A stretch of DNA of 64,000 nt from Hypoxylon rubiginosum. Lineage: Eukaryota; Ascomycota; Sordariomycetes; Xylariales; Hypoxylaceae. Shown piece after piece: positions 22,337 to 32,269 of this stretch (its first letter is position 1; the number at the start of each line of letters is the position of its first letter). The position numbers were made by a program, and so were the translations under genes. Location: positions 1,612,001 through 1,676,000 of the forward strand of contig CADCXA010000055.1 in assembly GCA_902806565.1 (NCBI GenBank). The letters run 5' to 3'. The notes beneath the pieces were generated by a model. That model ran no database searches. It was not told where the DNA came from and saw only the letters and a list, made by a program, of their open reading frames with translations.

Positions 22337-23726
22337 TCAAGCAGTAGCCTTCTTCCCGAAGTAGTTCATCAAAGTATTCGACTGTCTCGGAGCAGCGTCC
22401 TTCCTAGCCTTTTTGGGACTACCACCCTCAGGCTTCTTCCCAATCTCCAGGATATCCATAAACTCCTCAAACTCCGCCTTCGGTACGACGCCCCCGCTAG
22501 CCTCCTTATGTCCCCTCGCGAAGGACTCGCCGAGCCGCTCCCGCAACGTCGGGTCCGGCGCCCGCGCGGCGATCCCCTTCAGGACCTCGATGATATTCAC
22601 GGGAGGGTGGTTCCTCGCGCGCGCGCTCCTGGGGATCCGGCACGAGAAGTTGACCACCCCGGGCAGATACCCCTCGTTGGCCACCAGGATGACTTCCAAC
22701 TTCGGCGACCGCAGGTGTCCCGCCCACCGCGTCGCTATCACCGGGTGGACCTGCGCCGCGGAGCTGATGCGGAACACCGCGATCTTGGCGTCGCCCGAGA
22801 ACTTCGGCGCGGTGTGCGTGCAGCGCTCCACCTCGGCGTTGACTTCGGCCCTGGCGGCCAGGAGGCTGTCATTTTTGAGCAGGTCGGAGGGCGACGCCGC
22901 AGCCGCCAGAGCAGCCCACGCAGCGGAGACATCGTAGGTGGCCGTTCGACGAGGGGCGTTGATGAGTGACACGGCGTCGTTTACGGCCTTTTTCGTATAC
23001 GTCTTGAAGGTCGCCTTCATATCCGGGAAAGGCGGCTCCCACTTCAACGTATTGCCCAGGTCGCCATGTGTGCCTATTGCGCACAACCAATCGCAGCTCA
23101 TGTGTACCTGCTCATGCAGCTCATTGCATATGTGGTAGGTAAGCAGTGAGCTCGTGGCTACTGGCGGGGAGTTGCACGCCGTGACGTGCTCTGAGCCTGC
23201 GGGGAAATCGTCTTCCAATGCCCAGTGATGGTCGATTACTAGGGCCTTGTGAGGAGAGTCAATGACTGCAGGCGACTTTCGCGAACCTTGATCTAGAACG
23301 AAGATATACGCAGGCTCATGTGCGGCCATAGCGACACGCTCTCTTTTGTCGTGGATATTGCTGCCCTTCTGGAGCAAGTGAGCCGATATGAGATCGGGCT
23401 CTAATCCAAGCAATACAAGAGTCTTCTGCAAGATCGCACCTGAAGTCAGCCCATCGGCATCTTTATCAGGTACAATCAACGTCTTCTTCTTCGCCGAGGC
23501 GCTACGGGGAGAACATTAGCTTCAAGGGCTTGATTGGTTTGTGTTCCCAAACGTGCCACTCTAGGATGAACTTGCGCGCAAGCTCGATCTGCTCTCTAGG
23601 AGCCGGCCAAATGGCCTCGCCTGATTCATCTCTTACTGATGGTGTCAGGTGATACTCGGGTACTTCTGGCCGAGGCTTCTTAGCTCTCGAGGTTGCCTTC
23701 GATATCGACGATGCACTACGTTTCAT
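22337..23726 (-). CDS. DHH-family phosphoesterase with C-terminal PIP-like box
   Basis: Exons 23726-23560 and 23501-22337 give 443 residues; the donor (GTGGCA) is weak but is the nearby choice that keeps the frame. DHH motifs appear in order: I PDKDADGLTSG, II FVLDQG, III LVIDHH, IV IGTHGDLG, all metal-binding Asp/His positions of RecJ-like enzymes. The C-terminal half fits the DHHA1 substrate-binding domain (NFSCRIPRSARAR ... SFARGHKEASGGVVPKAEF). Members hydrolyse phosphodiesters in nucleic acids or small nucleotides; the N-terminal basic segment (SRAKKPRP) suggests the nucleus. The last residues, SNTLMNYFGKK, resemble a PCNA-interacting peptide although the leading Gln is displaced by one position. 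That points to a DNA replication or repair role, which is inference. Confidence 0.85.
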
Positions 23727-24911
23727 CTCAATGTGGTAGGTTGCTAATGCTTTGGACGTGGTTGGGTTTCCCGTTTTGAGTAAGCCACGGGTTATGAACC
23801 AGCGTGGTCCTTGCGTAATAATATCTGAACTTCTATGAGTTGAAATTTTCAAATGCCTTTAGTGACCTAGCATAACCAATATTGAGCCTCATCAGGTCCG
23901 ATATTGATGATATGGGATGTGCTGAATGATGCTGACCGTTTGCTTTAGTTCGGCCTTAGGCGGTCGAACCGCTAATGACGTCAACCATAGCGAATTCATC
24001 CCCTAAATCGGCGCTACCTCCCGAACCCCTTATTCACTAACATTAGGAATGAAATGTCTTACAACTGTCTAATTTTCCAAACAGGCGTTGTCGGATTGAA
24101 GATATCTTTCATTAAAAGCGGCGAAGCTATGGTCTCATAAGTAAAGGAGAAATGATACTTAATCTCAATGCTTTTTACAGCCAGGCCAGAAAACTATCGT
24201 CTTATGGACGTCGATGTTACGAGTCACACTGTGTATCGTCGCGACAACTCTTAGTTATTGATCACAGAAGAGACTCAAAGCTACCTCCAAATCATGTAAC
24301 CACTTTATACGCAAGACTACTAAATAAATTAGCAGAAAACCGTTCCTTCCTCTCTCTGAGGTTACTACGATCCATATCAGAAATACTCTCAATACTCTCA
24401 ATTCAATTCATAGCATCTTACTATATTCCGTGACCTCATACATTTTCCCAGTTACCTGCATACCTCTATGCAGCTAACTTTGTATCAAAGAGGTAACAAT
24501 AGTCTTTGTCTCGCTGGAATGGAATTATGGCCTTGTTATGATTTCCTGTTTCCATCTTTACCGACAAGCACTTAATATTGCGCCTCATGCCATTTTCCAC
24601 ATTGGCAACAGGTAGCTTTGAAGCGACTCATGGCAGGCGATTTAAAAGCCAGGCCTCGGACAATTATACAACACCTTATTATTCACGGAGGTGATACGGA
24701 TAAGCGACTTCAAGGCATTCTCGGCCCAGCGAGTCTACGAGAACTATTTAAACATAAACCATGCAGCACCAGTATTTAAAGAGGTAGTCGTTTCGCTCGA
24801 AGGAGCAGCTCTGTAACCAGCACTCAGAGCACTATCAGCTTCGGCAAGGCAGCAAAGTGTCATACTTCACCATACTACTGGTCAGAACCGAACTGAAGAT
24901 CGAAAAGCAAC
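23727..24911. other. Gene-free 1.2 kb
   Basis: Upstream of the DHH gene and of the small Cys-rich gene. It is AT-rich. Two TATTTAAA boxes lie near its right end; the one at 24773-24780 is 132 bases before the ATG at 24912. No gene is seen. Confidence 0.45.
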
Positions 24912-25148
24912 ATGTGTCGAATAATACAGCATCGCTGCGCCGTCTGCAGTGACCCTCAAGGCGCACCCCGCTATGAATCTTTCTGCCCGTCGATGAGCAA
25001 TAATGGTTGCAATTCCGAAGTGCAGGACAACCACGACGAACTCTGTTTGGAACATAAGTCCTCGCCAAACCCATCGAAGAGGAATATACCAACAGATGTA
25101 GAAATAATGGCAATGAAATTCGAACACAAATTTAAACTCGGCAACTAA
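24912..25148 (+). CDS. Small cysteine-rich protein, unknown
   Basis: A 78-residue frame opens with MCRIIQHRCAVCSDP and has six Cys, several in C-x2-C or spaced arrangements (CAVC, then FCP, GC and LC). There is no signal peptide, so a small intracellular zinc-binding protein is more likely than a secreted effector. Support for its being real: a TATA box about 130 bases upstream, an AT-rich leader, and a beginning that resembles small fungal 'MC...C' proteins I have seen. I do not recognise a named family. It could be a chance ORF. Confidence 0.45.
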   Translation: MCRIIQHRCAVCSDPQGAPRYESFCPSMSNNGCNSEVQDNHDELCLEHKSSPNPSKRNIPTDVEIMAMKFEHKFKLGN

Positions 25149-25630
25149 GCTTCTCGTAGGTTTCTTATGTTTTTACTTCTCTATTTTAAGAATGCGATAA
25201 TAACCAGGCATCAAGGTCGGACACACTTTCTAAGATGAGAGAAACTGGGAATTCCCAGGTACCGAAGATACATGAGATTCTCACCACAAGAGAGGATATG
25301 AGTTTCACAGCGGATTAAATAACAAGGGGATTGCTAGCTTATTCGACATGACTCTGAAGGTGAACACTTTCTTGACAACAACTATCGCTGATCAGACTCC
25401 CCTTTACTTGGACTCGTTATTAGAAGACTGAAACTTAGATTAAGGTAATTACTGAAACTTAATACAATCTACCAGAAGTATTATATCCATTGATCGTCAA
25501 TATGCTTGCTCTATGTGTTGAATCAAAGTCCAGTCCTATAGGATAGGAGTACGACCATAACACCTTGAGTCTCGTGTGACCAGTTCGCGAATAAAATCCA
25601 ACTTCAAACCGCTTTCCATCGCAGTCGGTC
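25149..25630. other. Gene-free 0.5 kb, AT-rich
   Basis: AT-rich spacer between the small Cys-rich gene and the GC-rich Rhs-like fragment. No gene or motif is seen. Confidence 0.45.
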
Positions 25631-26500
25631 TTACTGCCAGTCCATCGCCTCGAGGGGATCGAACCTCCGCGAGGGCAGCTGCCCGTAGATCCTCTCGAAG
25701 CCGCCCGGCGTCTCGAGCGCGTTGTACACGGTGGTGCGCTGGATGCCCGCGCGGAGCGGCTGGACCTCGCCGTAGAACGCCACGACGGGCCGCTTTAGCG
25801 CGTCCGCGAACCGCTGCCCAGCGCCCGAATTCGCGCCGTAGCACGCGATCAGGTGGAACGGCCGCCCCTCCGCACGGATCGCCGCCAGCGCCGGGTTCGC
25901 CGCCGCCGCCTCGCGCATGAGGGGCCGCACCGTGCCCAGGACCACCGAGTCCGCGCCGAGCATGGCGATCTCGCCCGGCCGGGCCGTCAGCCCGAGCAGC
26001 TGGCCGCCTGGGTTGCCGTGCGTCAGAAGCCCCTCGTTACCCAGCACGCCCCCGAGGGAGTCGAAGTAGGCGATCTCGTCCACGTGGTGCTGCACCGCGC
26101 CCAGCAGCGTGCCGCTGCGGACCCTGTACGCCAGGCTGCCCATGGTGCCGGAGGAGGAGGCAGCCCCGGCCGTGGTCTCCGCCGCCACCGCCGCCGTCAC
26201 GGCCCGGGCGCCGGACCGGCTAGCCGCGCCTCTGCTAAGGCTCTTCACGGCGGTCTTGATGCCCTTACCTATGATCCGCCCGCCCGCCTCGCCGACCACG
26301 CCGCCGATCAGCCCGTACGCGGCGTCCTCGCCGACGCTCTCCCAGGTGGGCGTCTTGCCGCTAGCGGCGTCATAGATGGCGCCCGTGGCCACGTCGGAGG
26401 CGACGCCGGCGCTTATGGCCAGGCCCGCCGAGATGGCGAAGCCGGCGCCGCCCGTCAGCACGCCGACCGCGATCCCCACGCCGACGCCGACGAGCGTCAT
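25631..26500 (-). CDS. Rhs-type C-terminal fragment, polymorphic-toxin-like
   Basis: A very GC-rich frame of 289 codons starts at an ATG at 26500. It is open further upstream, back to a TAA at 26581-26579, and that extension encodes ANPINRIDPGGH, the end motif of the Rhs/YD-repeat core found in bacterial Rhs and Tc-type proteins. After it comes a Gly/Ala-rich hydrophobic segment (VGVGVGIAVGVLTGGAG) and DAASGKTPTWESVGEDAAYG, usual in the variable tips of such proteins. The end has FHLIACYGANSGAGQRFADAL, resembling a domain seen in bacterial polymorphic toxins. The large repeat-bearing N-terminal part is absent, so this is a truncated, probably horizontally acquired relic or a reused fragment. 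Whether it is expressed or active is unknown. Confidence 0.6.
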   Translation of the reverse strand: MTLVGVGVGIAVGVLTGGAGFAISAGLAISAGVASDVATGAIYDAASGKTPTWESVGEDAAYGLIGGVVGEAGGRIIGKGIKTAVKSLSRGAASRSGARAVTAAVAAETTAGAASSSGTMGSLAYRVRSGTLLGAVQHHVDEIAYFDSLGGVLGNEGLLTHGNPGGQLLGLTARPGEIAMLGADSVVLGTVRPLMREAAAANPALAAIRAEGRPFHLIACYGANSGAGQRFADALKRPVVAFYGEVQPLRAGIQRTTVYNALETPGGFERIYGQLPSRRFDPLEAMDWQ

Positions 26501-26578
26501 GGCTAGGTCGCGCCAGCTGAGCTCGACGCCGAAGATGCTCAGGTGCCCGCCCGGGTCGATCCGGTTGATCGGGTTAGC

Positions 26579-27795
26579 TTAGGCTCGTCGCGATCATAAC
26601 AATTCCGAAATTCGCAATTCCAACGTATGCACACCGTCTTATGATCAGATAACATGACAAATTAGATTCTGTCGATCGTGTCTAGTACAGTCTCGCAATG
26701 GACGTATGATCTCTGTGTTGGCCGGGGGTCCTCGCTGCGATCCTTGAGAAAAGCTGAATCGACGTAAACATTGACGGCCTGTAAATAGATACGGGTCAAT
26801 GACTAATAGTCTATTCAGCATACAATACTTGCATTGTCTTTGAGTCACCCGAAGGGCACGGGGAGACGAAAGGCAGTGCAAGTACTGGGCTGCATAACTC
26901 CCTATTGATTTCAAAGAGGTAATGAGAACTTACAGATTTCTTAATCAAAGATACCTAGTATATGATTATTAACAGGGTGGAAAGTATCAAAAATGGTAGA
27001 GCACTTCAGCGTTAGGTCTATCTAACTAGCTCTATATAAGAGAATTCTCCGGACTAGGTACGGCGCAGAAGCCATGGAGATGAGCCACGATACAAAGGTG
27101 TCCAAACATTTATCAGAAGCGGAATTGGCTTCTCGTGTCAAGGTAAACCAGAATACCTTGGCTATGAACTCTACGTGTCGTGCATCACCTTTAATAAATC
27201 TTTTGGGGAAAAAATACACAATGATTTAGAGGTCTGAAAAAGAATCAAACCCCTCGAATGATATTGTGATTACAAAATAGGGGTATATCCCATGAGGACC
27301 TAGATTTAGGTAATATTTCCCCCCCAGCGAGTCTAGCAAGAAGAGCTTCAACATATTGGATAAAGAACAATCAAGCTACTTTATAAGATCTCATAAACTT
27401 CGTCATGATTTAGTGCATTGAAATAGATCTAGCATTAGCGGCTTCTTACCGTTAAAAGAGTATTGGCCTGGGTCTCTATGGGTTACCTAGGCTAAATTCA
27501 CCCATGGTCACATCTTTGAGCCGACTATCCACGCCCTTCCTACCCGACAAGGCAACACGGAGGTTCTATCCATCCTGGACCAGCTCCATCCACCGGGCCA
27601 TGTTGGGCTGTTCTCGGCAAGTGGAGTGCAAGGCAACAGTCGCGCGAAATAAATACTCATACAAACAGCGCTTTGGCAATGTAACTCTGAATATCCTTGT
27701 CCTTTATCTATCCATAGATCCCTCTCTTTACGTCTGGCTCATAGGTACCTATCATTTGAAGATCACCACGATAAGCAAGCATTTATACTCCAAAT
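26579..27795. other. Gene-free 1.2 kb
   Basis: AT-rich DNA beyond the Rhs-like fragment. If a longer Rhs gene once existed, its 5' part would lie here, but no Rhs-like coding is readable. The right end is the promoter of the small secreted protein gene. Confidence 0.5.
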
Positions 27796-28326
27796 ATGTT
27801 TGTCCAACCTTTCGCTATAACAGTCCTGGCGGCTGTTGCCTCGGCCAGCCCTCTGGCTTCTCGGCAATCAGCAGGGCCTGGCGACACGTTGCAATCGGGA
27901 TGGTACTGGATCCGCGCGGTGGCCTCGCCCAACTTCCACAAGTACCTGCAGACGAAGCCGACTTACGCGCCGGGGACCGCCATCCTCGAGAACTACAAGA
28001 CGGCGGGACAATTCAACGTCATCGACGGGCAGCTCGTAGCCAACACGGGCTCCGGCGGCACGCCGCTGTATCTGCACGTCGAGAAGCCGGCCGACCTGGC
28101 CAGCCCGCCGCGGACGCTGGGCACCTCGTTCAACGCTACCAAGAACACCTTCGGCACTTTCATCTTCCAGGGCGACGCCCTCACCTGGAGCGTCCCGGAC
28201 ATCCAGCGTCAGAACCTGGCCGCCTGGCTCGTGTGCGCCAACCAGGCGCTGTTCATCAATACTGGCGCCTACGGCTACCAGACCCCAAGTGGTTGCGCCG
28301 ACCAGACTGTGAGCCAAGTCTTTTAG
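27796..28326 (+). CDS. Small secreted protein, effector-like candidate
   Basis: A single exon of 176 codons. Residues 1-18 (MFVQPFAITVLAAVASAS) form a clear signal peptide, followed by a short pro-like stretch ending in SRQ. The mature part (about 155 residues) has two Cys (WLVCANQ and SGCADQ) and the motif WYWIRAVASPNFHKYLQTKP near its start, with one N-glycosylation site (NAT). The layout, a beta-rich globular secreted domain of about 16 kDa, is common among fungal secreted proteins of unknown function. No catalytic motif is visible. It could act on the cell surface or toward a host; the sequence does not decide. Confidence 0.75.
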   Translation: MFVQPFAITVLAAVASASPLASRQSAGPGDTLQSGWYWIRAVASPNFHKYLQTKPTYAPGTAILENYKTAGQFNVIDGQLVANTGSGGTPLYLHVEKPADLASPPRTLGTSFNATKNTFGTFIFQGDALTWSVPDIQRQNLAAWLVCANQALFINTGAYGYQTPSGCADQTVSQVF

Positions 28327-29605
28327 CTCGTTCTCATGAAATATTGCGGCCAGTCTCGGGGTTTAGAAGGGATATGCTAACGAAGCTGCAGATTCACTAT
28401 TATAACGATGCACATGCCAATGAGTAGAGTTAAAGCCGTTGAGTTATGATGGGATAAATTCTTTGTATATACCTAGGTACTTTACTTAGTGGTTTATCGA
28501 GGACATAAATCATATTTAAGTCACCTTCTCGCATAAATCTATTTATAGGGCACTGTTTTGTTTAAGACTTGGGAAAGGGGCTTGATTCGTGAACAATAAC
28601 TAAAAAAAGACAGAGCTCCTTTCTACTATGCAAAAGTAAATTTTACTTTCATCACATTGTTATGCTGTCCTCAAAGCAATTGCGGATCTATGATAGAACG
28701 GCAAATATCCGAGGCAGATAGGAGTAATATTAATTCCTAGGACTTAGCCGTAGGATAATTCTTGTAGTTCGATGTATAAGTTCTTGATTTGCGTAAGACG
28801 AAGACGTCTAAGGTCTTCCTAAACATACCTCCGTATTAGATTTGTGTAGTCACACTACCACGTGGACGTATTGAAATCAGTCCTATGCACTAGGCTCATT
28901 ATCCATTTCATCTGATGGTATGAGCACCACAAACCGGTGAGATGCCAACACTTACCTTCGTAATATATTCTAGTTCTTCAAGAGGGTTACGACAAAGACC
29001 ATAGAACATTAGATAGGTACCTAAGTAGTAAAACAATAGATGGTCAAAGAGAAGAATGCTAATATTGTCACATCCAACAACAAAGCCGACGCACGCTTTT
29101 TGCAAGTAACTGATAAATAAGACCCAGGGAAGCAAACAATCGTGACGCATAGGAGCTCGGTATTCTAGTCACTCGAGTAACAGGAACAGCAAGTTGAGAT
29201 TAAAAACACGCCTAGGAGGTATAGAACAGATGAAGTAGTTCTGAACTGAAGGCAAACATCACCTCGAATTCACCGTTCAACTCCACAACTCGAAATTGTG
29301 TTGTTAAAAAAACTTACTTACTCACGAATATTTCCTTTTTATCTAAACTATACTTTTGCTTAGTTGTAAAGAAGAACTCGGCTCAGATCGTCAACAGTCG
29401 CATCTCCAGATTCATATCTAGACAGACATCATCCCGCTATCCCCGGGCCAGAAGATCTTTAGCACTATAAACGGCCTCTAAGAAGGGATATAACCGATCT
29501 CGAAGTCGGTATATTTTGGCACATCCTTAGTCGTGCCAATAGAGATATGCGAGACGTGTCAAGCCAACCGATAGAACCAGACTCTGACATACAAAGACGG
29601 ACGAG
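28327..29605. other. Gene-free 1.3 kb, AT-rich
   Basis: AT-rich spacer with ACCTAGGTAC at 28471-28480 and TAGGTACCTAAG near 29014. No gene is seen. Confidence 0.5.
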
Positions 29606-30709
29606 ATGTTCGCACGCAAGATGGAGAGGATGTTTGCGCAGGCTGCGCGGAGATATGCGGAACGATATGGCGAACCCGACCCTTTACTCGCACCCGCACC
29701 CGCACCCGAACCTATATATGCGCCTATAGAGCGCCTACCGCCGGTGGCACGGCAATGGCCAGAGCCAGAGCCAGAACCAGAACGGCAAAGGCCAGAACCA
29801 GAACGGCAAAGGCCAGAACCAGAACGACGGTGGCCAGAGCCAGAACGACGGTGGCCAGAGCCCATACCACAGCCCGCCGCGCAGCAACTGAGACCGCAAC
29901 CCGCACCGCAGCCTATAGGACCTCGCCTAGGGGACACTCGACAGTGGCCGGAGGAGCAGGTCGCATACCAACAACCCGCGTACCAATACCAACCCGAGGA
30001 CCAATACCAACCCGAGGACCAATACCAACCCCCATACCAATACCACCCCGCAGACCACCCCGCGTACGACCCCTCGTACCCGCAAGTCGTCTACGCGCCC
30101 GGCCGCATGATCCCCATCTGGCCGCCCGTCCCGCCCGAGGCCGGCCCGCGGGGCCCGCCGCCCGAGGAGTGGTCGTACTGGGGTTCCGTATGGATGTTCT
30201 TCACGCGCTGGCTCTGGATCCTGATCGCGGCGTACGCCCGCATATTCGCGCGGCTGCTGCTCGTCACGCCCGCGCTCTGGCTCGCCGACGTCGCGCCGGG
30301 CGTCGCTGCCGCGCTCTGGCGGGCCCTACGCAGCCCCAGGGAGACGCTGCGGCGGCTGCTCTCGTACCGGCGCTTCGCCTCCGCGGCGCGGTTCCTCGGC
30401 TCGGCCGCGCGGAGCACCGCCGTCGCCGTGCTCCGCGCCGCCGTCCGCGACGCGCGCGTCGGGGTCTCAGTTCTACTGGGCGTGTGGGCGCTCGTCGTGC
30501 CGGTCGCGTCGTGGGCGCTGTGGCTGTACTTCACGTTCCATAGGGACCACCGCCACCACCACCCTGAGCTGCGGGAGAAGCTGATCGGTTGGAACGAGGA
30601 GTACGCGGTGAACCGGTACTTTGAGGACGCGTCGCTGTGGACGAAGCCGCGGTGGAGGCACACGGCCGGGGGCGAGATGGTTAGGTTGGCTGACTGGAGC
30701 ATGATCTGA
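29606..30709 (+). CDS. Repeat-bearing membrane protein, lineage-specific
   Basis: A single exon of 367 codons. The first 35 residues are basic and amphipathic. Residues about 50-85 are a tandem heptad PEPERQR/PEPERRW (four units), followed by Pro/Gln-rich sequence and YQPEDQ repeats (about 120-150). The C-terminal half is GC-rich and has two hydrophobic segments: MFFTRWLWILIAAYARIFARLLLV (about 193-216), and VSVLLGVWALVVPVASWALWLYF (about 285-308), which ends in FHRDHRHHHPE. The likely topology is a two-pass membrane protein with a disordered N-terminal arm. No known domain is recognised. Repeat number may vary between strains. Confidence 0.65.
   Translation: MFARKMERMFAQAARRYAERYGEPDPLLAPAPAPEPIYAPIERLPPVARQWPEPEPEPERQRPEPERQRPEPERRWPEPERRWPEPIPQPAAQQLRPQPAPQPIGPRLGDTRQWPEEQVAYQQPAYQYQPEDQYQPEDQYQPPYQYHPADHPAYDPSYPQVVYAPGRMIPIWPPVPPEAGPRGPPPEEWSYWGSVWMFFTRWLWILIAAYARIFARLLLVTPALWLADVAPGVAAALWRALRSPRETLRRLLSYRRFASAARFLGSAARSTAVAVLRAAVRDARVGVSVLLGVWALVVPVASWALWLYFTFHRDHRHHHPELREKLIGWNEEYAVNRYFEDASLWTKPRWRHTAGGEMVRLADWSMI
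29759..29865 (+). repeat. 21-bp coding minisatellite (PEPERQR/PEPERRW)
   Basis: Four near-identical 21-base units code for PEPERQR twice, then PEPERRW twice. The units differ mainly in the last codons. Confidence 0.8.
29982..30035 (+). repeat. 18-bp coding repeat (YQPEDQ)
   Basis: Units of CAATACCAACCCGAGGAC are repeated two to three times in the same gene, coding for YQPEDQ. Confidence 0.7.
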
Positions 30710-31035
30710 TACCAGTAAGGCGGTACGTGTGTATGTAGGGGACTTGTTATAGGGTATGGGACAGTGTAGAAACAGTATAAGGTATATATATAGAAAGAGG
30801 GAAAAGATTAACAAGGGAAGTTGATTTCCAGATGCTCTATGCTCGTCGAAGTGATGTAACGCCAGTCTCATGCTATACCTCATGCTCCGTGCTGTAGTAG
30901 TCTCGATCTTCTAATTCGGGTTGGACGTAAGCTCGTGATTCCGACACAATCTATCGAGTCATGCCGTGACGTGTCTTCGTAATGCGTCTTCGCGTCCGTA
31001 CGTTCGTATTTCCTCCTTCTCTTTATTTCATTTTT
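30710..31035. terminator. Convergent 3' region
   Basis: 326 bases between convergent genes, AT-rich and consistent with 3' ends. Nothing else is seen. Confidence 0.4.
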
Positions 31036-31934
31036 CTAAAACCCCATCTCCTCGTCACTCGCATCACCATCACCCCCGCCGCCGTTCCTCCTCTCCTCCT
31101 CCTCCTCCTCGCGCCGGCCCGCCTCGGCGCTGGCGCCCAGCCGGCGCACGCCCTCGACGACGCCGAGCACGAACCCGCGGCTCTCGGCGAGCTCCATGGC
31201 GCCGACGCCGCGCAGGTTGAGGACGCCGCCGGCCCCCGCGCCGAGGTGCGCCGTGCTGCCGCGCATCTTCGCGGCGCGCACCTCCTGCAGGTCCCGCAGC
31301 AGCGCCCGCACCTCGGCCGCGTTCGGCACGTCGTCCGCCGCGTGCGCCAGCAGCGTCTCGGCCAGCTCCAGCCAGTGGTACGGCAGGTACCCCGACGGCG
31401 CGTCCCCCGTGCACGACGGCAGGAACGGCGGCGACAGCACGGTTTCCCCTGGTCTCGGCTCGGATGACGCTTGTGCGTACGGCCGCGCGCTACCTCGCCC
31501 GTCGGATCGCATCGGTGGTGGGGGCGGTAGCGAGAACGCTTCGGGGTCGACGTTGGTCTCTTGGTTTACGATATCCTTGAGCGAGTCGGCCAGCAGCCAG
31601 GGCGGCGCGACGATGTTGGCGCGGCGTTGCTTTTTCAGTAGGAGCGCGAGCCACAGAGGGAGCTGGGCTCGGTGTGGTGGGCGCAGAGCCGGTGTTTTGC
31701 CCTGGAATACGATTGTGCGGGTTAGTTTTTTGGAGGATCACAACACGACACGAAACTACACGATGCGACTCGGTACTGAAATTGGTGGTGATGGCGGGGT
31801 GGTGGGGTTCGGGTCTTTACACTGAGGAGCGGAATGGACTCGAGTCTTTGCCGCGGAACTACTGTGACCATTTCCATTTCGCAGAGGAAGGCCACCTCGG
31901 TCGGCACGAGGCCGGGTGGGAGCGGCAACGCCAT
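31036..31934 (-). CDS. psf2: GINS complex subunit PSF2
   Basis: Exons 31934-31821 and 31701-31036 give 259 residues. The N-terminal [35 protein letters not shown] and the following [31 protein letters not shown] with APPWL are the hallmarks of PSF2. [15 protein letters not shown] and [17 protein letters not shown] complete the helical domain. PSF2 is one of four GINS subunits that, with Cdc45 and Mcm2-7, form the replicative helicase. The loop between these blocks is longer than in yeast. The C-terminal tail is Glu- and Gly-rich ([13 protein letters not shown]). Exon 2 is strongly GC-rich. Confidence 0.92.
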
Positions 31935-32269
31935 TTTGGTTGCTCAATTGAGGAATTGGCGAAGTTATGTCTCGAGGGTGAAATTTAAGAAAGATACGCG
32001 ACAACAATATCGATCGGCGACAATGGCGACGCGCCGTACCGAGTAGATGGTTGTGGCGGTGCAAAGTGTGGCTGTATTAGTGAATCTTGAATTTTAATGT
32101 ATTTCTCCAACTTCTTTTGGTAGGTACCTAAGACAGCAATTCCATTTCTTCACAAGCACAAGACGACTCGTTTACATTGTGTACTTGACATGTAGCAACG
32201 CCTCGAGTCTATTAATTCTTCGGTGACTTATAATTATCTACATGAATTTCTTTTAATTCCATTCCACCT
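31935..32269. other. Short intergenic spacer
   Basis: 335 bases between the PSF2 start and the aldo-keto reductase stop, both on the minus strand; it holds the PSF2 promoter. TAGGTACCTAAG occurs near 32120. Confidence 0.4.

Noticed and set aside
22413..22969. Long plus-strand frames over the DHH gene
   Set aside because: Antisense shadows of GC-rich coding; the DHH motifs on the minus strand are decisive.
25853..26506. 217-codon plus-strand frame over the Rhs-like fragment
   Set aside because: Low-complexity shadow; the opposite strand carries the Rhs motif.
29755..30883. Several long frames overlapping the repeat-bearing membrane protein
   Set aside because: Arg/Pro-rich shadows created by GC-rich repeats; only the 29606-30709 frame has membrane segments and a plausible start.
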